A stretch of DNA of 52,092 nt, from the NCBI GenBank assembly GCA_016716705.1, contig JADJVF010000028.1, positions 1 through 52,092 on the forward strand. Reading direction: 5' to 3'. The notes below the pieces were generated by a model that did not search any database, had not been told where the DNA came from, and was given only the letters and a program-made list of their open reading frames with translations. Made by a program: the position numbers and the translations under genes. Positions within the stretch are counted from its first letter, which is position 1, and every line of letters begins with the position of its first letter. The stretch comes from Holophagales bacterium (GTDB taxonomy: Bacteria; Acidobacteriota; Thermoanaerobaculia; UBA5066). Below are positions 1 to 7,790 of this stretch, piece after piece.

Positions 1-698
1 GGAACGTCGTCGCCGCCTGCCAGGAGGCGGGCGTGAGGCTCCTCGTCCACCTGAGCTCGCTCACCGTCCTGGGCCTGCCGCGGGACGGACGGGTCATCTC
101 CGAGAGCACCCCGACCGCGCTCCCGGCCGCGGGCGACTTCTACACGGAGAGCAAGCTCGAAGGCGAGCGGAGCGTGCGGGAGGCGCACGGGCCTGCCGGC
201 CTCTCGACGACCGTCGTGAGGCCCGGCGCGATCTGGGGGCCGGGCGATCCGAACGTCGTCCCGCGGATCGTGCGGCTCCTGCGCCGCGGCGCGATGCCGT
301 ACGTCGACGGCGGCCGGAACCTCCTCGGGCTCTCGTACGTCGACAACCTCGTCCTCGGGCTCGTCCTGGCGGCGGAGACCGAGGCGGCGGCCGGGCAGCT
401 CTACCACGTGACGGACGGCGAGGAGATCACCGCGCGCGAGGCGATCGACGCGATCGCCGACGCCCTCGGCGTCGGAAGGCCCCGCGTCTCGCTGCCCCGC
501 TGGGCGGTTCTCGGCGCCGCTGCGTTCGTCGAGGCGTCGGCGAGCGTTCTCCGGCTCCGCCGCCCGCCTCCGCTCACCCGCTACGGCGTCCGGTTCGTCT
601 CGTGCCACGCCCGCTACGACCTCGGCAAGGCGCGGCGCGAGCTGGGCTACGAGCCCGTCGTCTCGTTCCGGGAAGGGATCGAAAGGCTCTTCCGGTAG
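1..698 (+). CDS. NAD-dependent epimerase/dehydratase, OleD-like (5' end outside window)
   Basis: The reading frame is already open at the left edge, so the N-terminus with the Rossmann glycine motif is missing. What remains is the C-terminal two thirds of an extended short-chain dehydrogenase of the 3-beta-hydroxysteroid dehydrogenase type. The catalytic pair is visible as YTESK, preceded by the SSLTVLG strand, and followed by RPGAIWGPGD, the usual substrate-lobe motif. It lies 41 bp upstream of two KAS III-fold genes on the same strand, which suggests one operon. In olefin (ole) clusters such a reductase (OleD) reduces the beta-keto acid made by the thiolase-fold condensing enzyme OleA. That role is inferred from context; oleB and oleC are not visible in this window. 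Confidence 0.8.
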   Translation, partial: NVVAACQEAGVRLLVHLSSLTVLGLPRDGRVISESTPTALPAAGDFYTESKLEGERSVREAHGPAGLSTTVVRPGAIWGPGDPNVVPRIVRLLRRGAMPYVDGGRNLLGLSYVDNLVLGLVLAAETEAAAGQLYHVTDGEEITAREAIDAIADALGVGRPRVSLPRWAVLGAAAFVEASASVLRLRRPPPLTRYGVRFVSCHARYDLGKARRELGYEPVVSFREGIERLFR

Positions 699-739
699 GG
701 ATCCTCCGGCCCGCGATACCATGGGCGGCCGAGCGACGG

Positions 740-1801
740 ATGCCCCAGAAGATAAAGATAGAGAGTCTGGGCATTCACCTGCCCGAAAAAGTCCTGACGA
801 CCGAGGAGCTGATGGCGGCATGCCGCCATCGCCCGCGTCTCGACCTCGAGAAGATCACCGGCATCGTCGAGCGGCGCGTGGCGGTCGACGAATACGCGGG
901 CGACCTCGCGATCGGGGCGGCCCGGCGGGCCCTGGCGATGTCCCGCTACGCGCCGGAAGACCTCGACGCGATCGTCTGCACCAGCATCTCCAAGCACCAC
1001 CGGCCCGACGAGTTCAGCTTCGAGCCCGCGACGGCCGTCCTCGTGCGCCGGGCGGTCGGCGCGAAGAAGGCGCTCGTCTTCGACGTCGTCAACGCCTGCG
1101 CGGGCCTCCTGAACGGGATCTGGGTCCTCCAGGGCCTCATCCGCTCCGGGGCGATCCGGTGCGGGATGGTCGTGAGCGGCGAGCAGAACATGCCGCTCGC
1201 CTGGACCGCGACGCGCGAGGTGCGCCACAGCCTCGACCGGCAGCTCGCCGCGCTGACCCTCGGCGACTGCGGCGCCGCCGTCATCGTCGACGGCTCGCCC
1301 GACGAGGCGCACGGCTTCCACTGGCTCGACCTCGTCACCGGCGCCCGGCACGATCACTACTGCTACTCGCAGCCGTCGGCGCGCGGAGGGGGCGGCATCC
1401 TCATCACGAAGGCGCGGGGCCTCCAGATCGTCGGGAACCGGAACTTCCCCGCCTACCTCAAGCAGGCCCTCGACGCGACCGGCTGGGACCTGAACGACGT
1501 CCACCACGTCATCCCCCACCAGGTCTCGGTCCGCGCCATCCGCCAGGGGATCAAGGCGGTGAAACGCTTCATGGGATGCGACCTGCCGGACGCCTTCCTC
1601 TGCCACGTCGAGAAGTACGCCAACACCACGACGGCCAGCCATTTCCTGGCGCTTCACGACTTCATGCTGCAGGGAAAGATCCAGGCCGGCCAGAACGTCG
1701 TCCTCGTCAGCGGGGCGTCGGGCATCGTCATCTCCCACGCGACGTTCACGCTCGACGACCTCCCGCAGCGTTACCGGGCCCACGTGAACGGAGGGGCCTG
1801 A
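740..1801 (+). CDS. KAS III-family condensing enzyme (FabH/OleA-like), catalytic triad intact
   Basis: A 353-residue thiolase-fold protein of the 3-oxoacyl-ACP synthase III type. It carries the complete triad: Cys120 in NACAGLLNG, His260 in IPHQVS and Asn295 in YANTTTAS. It should therefore perform decarboxylative or Claisen-type condensation of acyl thioesters. The ATG at 740 was chosen because the protein then begins with KIKIESLGIHLPE, which matches the start of its downstream paralogue; an in-frame start further upstream would run into the preceding reductase gene. Its stop is separated from the next GTG start by one base, so the two are almost certainly translationally coupled. With an OleD-like reductase upstream, long-chain ketone or hydroxy-acid synthesis is plausible. 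The substrate cannot be read from the sequence. Confidence 0.85.
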   Translation: MPQKIKIESLGIHLPEKVLTTEELMAACRHRPRLDLEKITGIVERRVAVDEYAGDLAIGAARRALAMSRYAPEDLDAIVCTSISKHHRPDEFSFEPATAVLVRRAVGAKKALVFDVVNACAGLLNGIWVLQGLIRSGAIRCGMVVSGEQNMPLAWTATREVRHSLDRQLAALTLGDCGAAVIVDGSPDEAHGFHWLDLVTGARHDHYCYSQPSARGGGGILITKARGLQIVGNRNFPAYLKQALDATGWDLNDVHHVIPHQVSVRAIRQGIKAVKRFMGCDLPDAFLCHVEKYANTTTASHFLALHDFMLQGKIQAGQNVVLVSGASGIVISHATFTLDDLPQRYRAHVNGGA

Positions 1802-1802
1802 C

Positions 1803-2684
1803 GTGCGCCGCTGCCGCATCGAGAGCCTCGGCGTCAGCCCGCCCAGGCGGCGCCTCCTCGCGTGGGGCTCCCTCCAGCACGCGGTCGAGGCCGGAGAACG
1901 CTGCCTCGAGGCTTCGCGCTACCAGCCCGCCGACGTCCGCGTCCTGGTGAACGCGGGAGTCCATCGCGACGAGCACGTGTGCGAGCCGGCCATCGCCTGC
2001 TACGTCCAGCACGCGCTCGGCATCAACATCGACTTCCACGGCCGGCGGACGCTCGCCTTCGACCTCCTCAACGGCGGCGTCGGGATGCTCAACGCGGCGC
2101 ACCTGATCACGGCGCAGATGCTCGCGGGAGAGATCCAGGTCGGGATGGTCGTGGCGAGCGAGGTCAACACCGACCGCCGCCCCGACCCGGAATCGACCTT
2201 CGCCTCGAGCGGGGCGGCGATGCTCCTCGACATCTCCCCGCGAAACGGGGATGGCTTCGGCGCCTTCGTCTTCGACACGCGCGAGGAGCACGCCGACCTC
2301 TACACGGCGGTCGTCAGCCTGAAGGAGCCGCGCGGGAGGCTCCTCCTGCGGCGCCGGGCCGAGCTCGAAGACGCGTACCTCGCCGGCGCCTCGGCCGCCG
2401 TCACCGAAGCCCTGTCGCGAGACGGTCTTCGTCCCGGGGACGTCGACCTCGTCGTTCCGGCGCAGGTCTCCCCGTCCTTCCTCAGACGCCTTCCCGGGGC
2501 GATCGGCTTCCCGGCGGAGAAGGTCGCGGACTTCACCGCGAGCCTCCCGGACACGCTGACGACGTCGGTCTTTCTCGCACTCGATCGCGCGCGCGCCGCG
2601 GGGTCGCTCGGCCCCGGGAAGAAGGCGCTCCTCCTCGCCTGCGGCTCCGGCGTGACCGTCGCCGCCGTGACGTACCAGTTCTGA
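1803..2684 (+). CDS. KAS III-fold protein with all catalytic residues lost (probable heterodimer partner)
   Basis: This 293-residue protein is a shorter paralogue of the preceding enzyme and aligns with it by eye throughout (RIESLGVSPP, LAFDLLNGGVGMLNA, LVVPAQVS, ALLLACGSGV). Every triad position is changed. The nucleophilic Cys is Gly92, the His is Ala220 and the Asn is Asp250. It cannot catalyse the usual condensation. KAS III enzymes are dimers, and active/inactive pairs such as PqsC/PqsB form heterodimers, so a structural or gating role on its neighbour is the best inference. The start is GTG one base after the upstream stop (TGA-C-GTG). No terminator-like hairpin was seen before the next small gene. 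Confidence 0.8.
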   Translation: MRRCRIESLGVSPPRRRLLAWGSLQHAVEAGERCLEASRYQPADVRVLVNAGVHRDEHVCEPAIACYVQHALGINIDFHGRRTLAFDLLNGGVGMLNAAHLITAQMLAGEIQVGMVVASEVNTDRRPDPESTFASSGAAMLLDISPRNGDGFGAFVFDTREEHADLYTAVVSLKEPRGRLLLRRRAELEDAYLAGASAAVTEALSRDGLRPGDVDLVVPAQVSPSFLRRLPGAIGFPAEKVADFTASLPDTLTTSVFLALDRARAAGSLGPGKKALLLACGSGVTVAAVTYQF

Positions 2685-2768
2685 CGCCGGCCGGGTCCCG
2701 GCGGCAATTCGCCCGGCGTCTCCCCTGGCGTCCCGCGGTAACATCAGGTGCTCTTCGCGGTACCCAAG

Positions 2769-3089
2769 ATGCCACGCAAACGACTCCTCCTGACCGTCGG
2801 CGTGCTCGCAGCACTTCTCGTCGCTGCACTTCTCGTCTACATCTCCACTCACCGCGGGCACTTCCTCGTCGTCACCGCCAACACTCCCGTGCTCCGCGAC
2901 TTCCCGACGGGTCCGGACGCGAATGCCGCACCCAACCCTGTCGTCGCCGTCATCGCTCCGGGCCCGCGGTATCGAGTCCTTGGTATTCGCGACGGCGAAG
3001 TCTTCCAGGCTGTCAGGATTCGCCTCGCCGGCGATGTCACCGGCTGGGTCATCATCGGGCCCGCTGCCCACGTAGAGCGCTCCCGGTAG
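2769..3089 (+). CDS. small membrane-anchored protein of unknown function
   Basis: The ATG at 2769 gives 106 residues; a GTG at 2748 is an alternative that adds seven. After MPRKR comes a single hydrophobic segment (about residues 6-26, LLLTVGVLAALLVAALLVY), typical of a signal anchor, then about 80 residues predicted outside the membrane. The C-terminal part (YRVLGIRDGEVFQAVRIRL, then GDVTGWVIIG) reads as short beta strands and resembles a bacterial SH3-like fold. That is a weak impression only. It stands 84 bp after the KAS III pair and could be the last gene of that operon or independent. Confidence 0.55.
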   Translation: MPRKRLLLTVGVLAALLVAALLVYISTHRGHFLVVTANTPVLRDFPTGPDANAAPNPVVAVIAPGPRYRVLGIRDGEVFQAVRIRLAGDVTGWVIIGPAAHVERSR

Positions 3090-3122
3090 CGTCCCGGCGC
3101 CGCGCTGTGAGCAGGGGGCGGC

Positions 3123-3629
3123 TCATGGCCTTGGCGTTTCCGGAGTGGATGACGGGGGTGCTGCCGCGCGAGGGGAGAACTCGTCGTCGAGGACGAAGGA
3201 AGGACCGAGCTCGTTCCGGAGAGCCGGGAGGAAGCGCGCGACCGCGGCGTGGAAGCGTGCGGTCTCTTCGGACGACCACGGACTGGGGTTGGGCAGGTAG
3301 GACCAGTCGAGGCTCGTGTCGTACCACGCGCAGAGGTAGTGAACGTAGCGCCAGGTGGACTGCGAAAGGGGAAGCTCGGCTGCATCGATGGAAGTGCCGA
3401 AACGTTCGCGGGCCGCGGCGTTGCCGGCCCACAAGGCGACGCCGGAGCCGGGTTCGAAGAAGAAGCGAAGGCGGAACACGGGGCCAAGTATGCCGAATCG
3501 CGATGCGAACGGGCTGGCCCCGGGCTCGGGCGCTTCGTCCGCGACGTATAGTTGCCCAGGTCGGGACAAAGGGGGCGATCCCGCGGAGGTAACGATGGCC
3601 GGTTCGCGACTGATCAACTCTGGCTCCAT
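3123..3629 (-). CDS. hypothetical protein, divergent and overlapping the PAAR-like gene
   Basis: The minus strand is open for 168 codons from an ATG at 3629. The interior looks like real protein: aromatic-rich stretches such as STWRYVHYLCAWYDTSLDW and SPWSSEETARF, then a Pro/Ser-rich tail. I recognise no family. A TTG at 3569 would give 148 residues and avoid overlapping the 5' end of the plus-strand PAAR-like gene. The ATG at 3629 has AGAGGAG only one base upstream, which is too close, so the start is unsettled. Sitting head to head with a PAAR-like protein it might be a linked cargo or immunity protein, but nothing in the sequence proves that. Confidence 0.45.
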   Translation of the reverse strand: MEPELISREPAIVTSAGSPPLSRPGQLYVADEAPEPGASPFASRFGILGPVFRLRFFFEPGSGVALWAGNAAARERFGTSIDAAELPLSQSTWRYVHYLCAWYDTSLDWSYLPNPSPWSSEETARFHAAVARFLPALRNELGPSFVLDDEFSPRAAAPPSSTPETPRP

Positions 3630-3912
3630 GCTCCTCTGTCCTCATGGCGGTTCTGTCCGCATCGCGGCGACGGGTTACAGCGCACGCCAGCCGGACGGCT
3701 CCATACCCGCCAAGGCGACCGACGCCTTCACGATCGCCGGCTGTCCGTTCGTCGTCGGGAGCCGACCCTCGCCCTGCATCCAGGTGAAGTGGGTCGTCAC
3801 CAACGTCGCAGAGAAGATCGACGGCCAGCCCAGCCTGAACGCGCAGAGCACAGGTCTCTGCCTCGGCTCATCCGGCGATCCGCAGGGACCCGTCACCATC
3901 ATGCGCGTCTGA
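3595..3912 (+). CDS. PAAR-like / DUF4280-type small protein
   Basis: The ATG at 3595 is preceded by GGAGGT at good spacing and gives 105 residues. Motifs are those of a Cys-containing PAAR-like family: SMLLCPHGGSV near the start, then FTIAGCPFVVG, PCIQVKWVV, GLCLG and a final PQGPVTIMRV. Such proteins form the pointed tip of type VI secretion or extracellular contractile injection spikes, or ride with toxins. No tube, sheath, baseplate or VgrG gene lies in this window, so this is an orphan here. Family placement is from remembered motif pattern rather than a search. Confidence 0.65.
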   Translation: MAGSRLINSGSMLLCPHGGSVRIAATGYSARQPDGSIPAKATDAFTIAGCPFVVGSRPSPCIQVKWVVTNVAEKIDGQPSLNAQSTGLCLGSSGDPQGPVTIMRV

Positions 3913-4119
3913 GGCCCTTCCGGGCGGAGCGGATCGGCCGGCGGCTACTCGGAAGGCGCTGGCGCTGCCCGAACAGGAGCAGGGAGGAAGTGGAAGGTGG
4001 CTGGCCCCTCCTGGCGCTGGGCGTAAGGGCCGCTCCGCACTCGAGGCGCGAATCCGTTCCACTCGGGTCAGCCTGCAGGACGGTCCGGAAGGCAGGTACG
4101 AGGAAACCCGCATGAATAG

Positions 4120-4195
<76 letters not shown>

Positions 4196-4274
4196 CCGTA
4201 CCCTTCCAAAGACCGCGGCGAGTCGCCGCAAGGGAGGCGCATTCTAGGAGTGAGCCCCGTCGCCGGTCAAGCGA

Positions 4275-4697
4275 TCAGGGATCGACCCAGGGGAGCGACG
4301 GGAAGCAGAGCGGGCCGATCTTCCGCTCGAGCTCGTAGACGACGTTCTCGCGCGCGTCGATGGAGCGGTCCATCAGCTCCTTGCGGAGCGTGGAGTCGGG
4401 CACTCGGCGGATGGCGGCCTCGGCTTCGTCGAAGAGCGGCCAGGTGAGGGCGTGGAGCACCTCGTGAAAAGCGTGGCGACGAAGCGCGGCGAGCGATTCC
4501 TGCGAGACGAGCTCGGGGTCGTAGCTGACGATCCAGACCTTCCGGTCCTCTGTGCCGCGGTCGGAGCGCTCGATGTCGAGGAGGCCGAACTGATCGTGGA
4601 CCTCGCCCGGCTGGACGACGAACTCGAGGTCGAGCTTCAGCCGCCTCTTCACGTAATCGAGGGCCTTCCGAACCCTGGCCGTCTGCGTCCTCTTCAC
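4275..4697 (-). CDS. small HExxH putative zinc metallopeptidase
   Basis: A 140-residue protein from a GTG at 4697, six bases after GGGGGA. A helix carries HEVLH (His78, Glu79, His82) in the context RRHAFHEVLHALTW, the core zinc-binding motif of gluzincin-type metalloproteases. A downstream helix (ENVVYELERKIG) offers a glutamate as possible third ligand, as in single-domain minigluzincins. There is no signal peptide or transmembrane segment. It is the last gene of the sigma/anti-sigma cluster, with the start overlapping the end of the anti-sigma frame (GTGA). A role in processing the anti-sigma factor is an attractive guess only. Alternative start: ATG at 4721. Confidence 0.65.
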   Translation of the reverse strand: MKRTQTARVRKALDYVKRRLKLDLEFVVQPGEVHDQFGLLDIERSDRGTEDRKVWIVSYDPELVSQESLAALRRHAFHEVLHALTWPLFDEAEAAIRRVPDSTLRKELMDRSIDARENVVYELERKIGPLCFPSLPWVDP

Positions 4698-5938
4698 GAT
4701 CGTCCCCCGTTGCAGGCCCATTCTGCCCGATGGAAGGGACCTGGGGGATTCGATTCGACTGTCCGCGCAAGTCGAGGCCCACAACGAGATAGCGAATATG
4801 AATCGCCCGCCGGGCGAGGTTTGAAGCCTACGGAAGGCGGATTTTCACGTCCACCGAGCCCGCCGCCCGGGCCGCCTCGACAGGAGGTAAAGGAGAGGTC
4901 CTTCAGCCTCGCGGCGAGGCCGGAAGGCTCCGACCCGGAGCCTCCGACGAGGCGGACGACGCCGGTGACTCGTCCCGAGCCGTCCAGGTCGAGGCGATAG
5001 GAGCCCTCGAACGGTCCCGCAAGGCCGTCGAGTCGAACGGAGTTCGAGAAGCTGAGAACTCCGGCGGCCTTGCCGACGACCTGGGCCGATGCGGCGACGC
5101 GCGAGGCCCCTGCGGCCTGGGGCGCGGAGGCGCGGAGACGCTTCTCGTCGGAGCCGGCCGCCTTCTGCAGCGAGGCCCCTTCCGCGACGCTCTCGTCTGC
5201 GGCGGCGCTCGGGGCGGCGGCCGACGGCGGCGCGGGAGCGGCCGCCGCGAGGGCCGGCGCGTCACGCTCCGGAGCGAAGGCGACGGCTTCCTCTTTCTCG
5301 CGCCGGGTTTCGGCCGACGCGACGAGAACGGGTTCCTGCCGGAGCGTCCCCTTCGCCTCGTTGGCCCGGTTCTGGTCCGCCGCGGCCGCGACGCGCGCGG
5401 GAGCGGCGGAGGCTGCGAGAGCTGCGGCGGCTCCGCTTGCAGCGGCCGGACTCGCGTCGTCCTTCTTCGGCGACTCGGCGAAGAAGACGTTCACGCGCCC
5501 GTCGTCCTCGGGGGCCGGGGCCGGCTGGACCTTCGATTGATCCGTGGCCTCGGCGACGGTCGCCACCGGTTTCGGGGGCGTCATGAGGGTCGAGGTGAGG
5601 ACGACGGCGACGATCCCGAAGATGAAGACGCCGACCGTGGCGGGCCGGAAGTAGAAGCCGAACCGGTGGAGCGTGGCGGCGAAGCCCCTGGTGTCGTCCT
5701 CGATCTGCGTTCTGACACGGGTCGACAGTGCGAAGGGAGCTTCCGGGTCCGGAAGCTCTTCGAGCCGGCCGACGAGGCGGGCCATCGCGTCGTAGCGGGC
5801 GCGGGCGACCGGGTCAGCGGCGAGGAGGCTCTTCAGCTCGCGTTCCTCTTCGCCCGGAAGGTCCCCGTCGAGAGAACGGGAGATCAGGAGGTCGAGGTCG
5901 CCCGTCACGAACGGACGGGGCTGGGGGTTGGCGCTCAC
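4694..5938 (-). CDS. membrane anti-sigma factor with Ala/Pro-rich linker (C-terminal frame shift suspected)
   Basis: The start is a GTG at 5938 in a GTGA overlap with the sigma-factor stop. The cytoplasmic N-terminus (about 110 residues, with DLDLLISRSLDGDLPGEEE) is the usual anti-sigma segment, without a visible HxxxCxxC zinc motif. One transmembrane helix follows (ATVGVFIFGIVAVVLTSTLM), then a long Ala/Pro/Glu-rich periplasmic linker and a C-terminal beta region (FSNSVRLDGLAGPFEGSYRL). As written the frame runs on to 4694 with improbable sequence. Shifting one base near 4885-4895 gives an ending of the form EAARAAGSVDVKIRLP and a stop at 4828, typical of TonB/energy-transducer C-termini. 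The real end is therefore probably 4828. Confidence 0.75.
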   Translation of the reverse strand: MSANPQPRPFVTGDLDLLISRSLDGDLPGEEERELKSLLAADPVARARYDAMARLVGRLEELPDPEAPFALSTRVRTQIEDDTRGFAATLHRFGFYFRPATVGVFIFGIVAVVLTSTLMTPPKPVATVAEATDQSKVQPAPAPEDDGRVNVFFAESPKKDDASPAAASGAAAALAASAAPARVAAAADQNRANEAKGTLRQEPVLVASAETRREKEEAVAFAPERDAPALAAAAPAPPSAAAPSAAADESVAEGASLQKAAGSDEKRLRASAPQAAGASRVAASAQVVGKAAGVLSFSNSVRLDGLAGPFEGSYRLDLDGSGRVTGVVRLVGGSGSEPSGLAARLKDLSFTSCRGGPGGGLGGRENPPSVGFKPRPAGDSYSLSRCGPRLARTVESNPPGPFHRAEWACNGGRS

Positions 5939-6543
5939 GACAGCTCCTCCAGGAGGGCGGCCCGACCGCGGGCGATCCGGCTCCTCACGGTCCCGATCGG
6001 GACGTTCAGCACGCGGGCGATGTCGTCGTAGGAGAGACCTTCGAGGTCGCGCAGGACGACGGCGTGGCGGAACTCCTCGGGGAGGTTGCGGATCGCCTTC
6101 CTGAGGTTCGCCCGCTGCTCGAGGGCGACGGCCTGCTCTTCCGGAGAGGCGGCCGGGTCGGGCGCTTCGTCTCCCGGCCACGGCTGGTCGTCCTCGGGAT
6201 TGACGCGGGGAGAGACGAAGACCTTCCGCATCCGGGCCAGGGTGCCCTGGCGCGCCTTCGCCCGGTTGAGGGCGATGGTGTAGAGCCAGGTCTTGAGCGA
6301 GGCGTCGCCGCGAAACGACTCGAGCCCCCGCCAGGCCCTGAGGAACGTCTCCTGGACGACCTCCTCGGCCTCCCACGGGCCGACGAGGCGGGAGGCCAGA
6401 GCGAAGATCATGCCCGAGTAGTGCCGGACGATCAGGTCGAACGCGGTCAGGTCGCCGCCGAGGAAGCGGGCGACGGCCTTTTCGTCTCCGGGCCACTCCC
6501 GGCCCTCGTGGAGGGTTCTCACCGGCATGATCACGGCGGGCAT
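5935..6543 (-). CDS. ECF-family RNA polymerase sigma factor
   Basis: About 200 residues with both sigma-70-like domains. Region 2 reads FDLIVRHYSGMIFALASRLV, then EEVVQETFLRAWRGL and WLYTIALNRAK. Region 4 contains LPEEFRHAVVLRDLEGLSY and the helix-turn-helix IARVLNVPIGTVRSRIARG. The anti-sigma gene begins in the GTGA overlapping its stop, the standard arrangement for a sigma/anti-sigma pair. Starts possible at ATG 6543, GTG 6534 (nine bases after GGGAGA) or ATG 6528; the choice barely affects domain content. Targets cannot be deduced, but envelope stress is usual for such pairs. Confidence 0.9.
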   Translation of the reverse strand: MPAVIMPVRTLHEGREWPGDEKAVARFLGGDLTAFDLIVRHYSGMIFALASRLVGPWEAEEVVQETFLRAWRGLESFRGDASLKTWLYTIALNRAKARQGTLARMRKVFVSPRVNPEDDQPWPGDEAPDPAASPEEQAVALEQRANLRKAIRNLPEEFRHAVVLRDLEGLSYDDIARVLNVPIGTVRSRIARGRAALLEELS

Positions 6544-6653
6544 TCTCCCATGCTGACTCCCCCTCGGACCGGGCTGGAAGGCGAGTATTCGGGACGTCAC
6601 GGAAGTGTCTCCACGCCCCGTGAGACCCGGCGAGAAGAGCCGAAGTTCCCGGA

Positions 6654-7100
6654 TCAGCGCTTTCCGAGGAGTCTTTGTGCCGTCGCCTCGTGGCGAAACC
6701 GGAACATCCGGCGGAGGTCGGGCCTCACGACGGCGAGGTCGACGAGACGGCCGCCGAAAAGTGCGAACGGCACCTCGTAGTCGACCCGGTCGACGAGAGC
6801 CCCGTCCTCGAACACGTGCTCGTGCCGCCAGCGGGAAAAGGGCCCCTTTACCTGGACGTCGACGAATCGGACCGGCGGCTCCCACTCCTCGATCCGCGAC
6901 ACCCAGCGGATGGGAAAACCGAACGGGGAGGCCTCGATGACGATCCGCGCCCCCTCCGCGATTCTCTCGGGGCGCTCGACGACGCGGACCTTCTTCTCGG
7001 GGGGCGAGAGCCACTCGAGGACGCGGGGGTCGGCGTGAAAGGCGGCGATGGCGTCCTGCGGCACGCCCGGCAGGTCGAGACGGAATTCGAGGCGAGGCAC
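6654..7100 (-). CDS. SRPBCC/START-like ligand-binding protein
   Basis: 148 residues covering a whole SRPBCC (Bet v 1/polyketide-cyclase-like) domain. Visible features are the initial strand LEFRLDLPG, an early helix DAIAAFHADPRVLEWLSPP, the strand-turn series WVSRIEEWEPPVRFVDVQVKGPF, RWRHEHVFEDG and VDRVDYEVPFALFGG, and a C-terminal helix LRRMFRFRHEATAQRLLG. Proteins of this type (COG4276-like) bind hydrophobic ligands in a helix-capped barrel. No ligand can be assigned. It is cotranscribed with the secreted protein just upstream (13 bp gap) and precedes the sigma gene by about 110 bp. Confidence 0.7.
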   Translation of the reverse strand: MPRLEFRLDLPGVPQDAIAAFHADPRVLEWLSPPEKKVRVVERPERIAEGARIVIEASPFGFPIRWVSRIEEWEPPVRFVDVQVKGPFSRWRHEHVFEDGALVDRVDYEVPFALFGGRLVDLAVVRPDLRRMFRFRHEATAQRLLGKR

Positions 7101-7113
7101 GGCGGGCGGGCCG

Positions 7114-7749
7114 TCAGTTCGGGGAGGGACCGGGAGTCGGGGTCGGGGCCGGCGGAGGCGGCGGCAGAGGCGGAACGATGATCGATCGCCGTGCCGGCGC
7201 CCGCGCCGTCAGGAGGAAGCCGGGCGCTCCCATTCCTCGCATCGCGGCGGAAGAGGCATCGTTTCCGATCACGACCGGAGGAGGCCCCGGGGCGGACGAC
7301 TCACCGATGGTGAGAACGTCGCCGTCGCCGAACGAGAGGACCCGCTTCACCTTCGACTCCGGCTTCTCTCCCCCTTCGGGAATCGGCTCGGAGTAGCCGA
7401 AGACGTCGATCGCCTCCTTGAGGCCGATGAGCTTCGGGGTGTTCACGAGCGAGGAACCGGCCACGACGAAGGGGACCGAGCTCCTGCCGAAGACCTTGCC
7501 GCCGTGGAGGGCCTCGACGAACGAGCTGGAAGAGCCCTCGGGAACGATGAAGCTGGGCCTCCTGCCCGGCTCGGCGAGGAGCGGGACGGACCGGCCGCCG
7601 AAACGGACGACGGCACCTGCCGGCAGGGGGCTCGTTATGGTGACGCGCGTTCCCGTCGTGCCGACCCGCGGCTCGAAGTCCAGTCGCGCCTCCTGGCCCG
7701 CTGCGGCAAGAGCGAGCGCGAACAGGACCGCGCAGGCGAAGACCTTCAT
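7114..7749 (-). CDS. secreted IPT/TIG-like protein with Pro-rich tail
   Basis: 211 residues from ATG 7749. A signal peptide is clear: MKVFACAVLFALALAAAGQEA with likely cleavage after the Ala/Gly segment. The next about 80 residues (LDFEPRVGTTGTRVTITS, VVRFGGRSVPLL, SFIVPEG) read as an Ig-like IPT/TIG domain. The remainder is low in recognisable motifs and ends in a run of prolines (VPPLPPPPPAPTPTPGPSPN). It is presumably periplasmic or exported to the surface. Function is unknown. The upstream neighbour on the opposite strand starts 41 bp away, so the two share a short divergent promoter region. Confidence 0.65.
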   Translation of the reverse strand: MKVFACAVLFALALAAAGQEARLDFEPRVGTTGTRVTITSPLPAGAVVRFGGRSVPLLAEPGRRPSFIVPEGSSSSFVEALHGGKVFGRSSVPFVVAGSSLVNTPKLIGLKEAIDVFGYSEPIPEGGEKPESKVKRVLSFGDGDVLTIGESSAPGPPPVVIGNDASSAAMRGMGAPGFLLTARAPARRSIIVPPLPPPPPAPTPTPGPSPN

Positions 7750-7790
7750 GGCACTCACATTAGCCCTACGCTCGAAGCCCCGCAACAGAC

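Noticed and set aside
1..698. Calling the first gene oleD outright
   Set aside because: The N-terminus is missing, and oleB and oleC are not in the window; only family-level similarity is supported.
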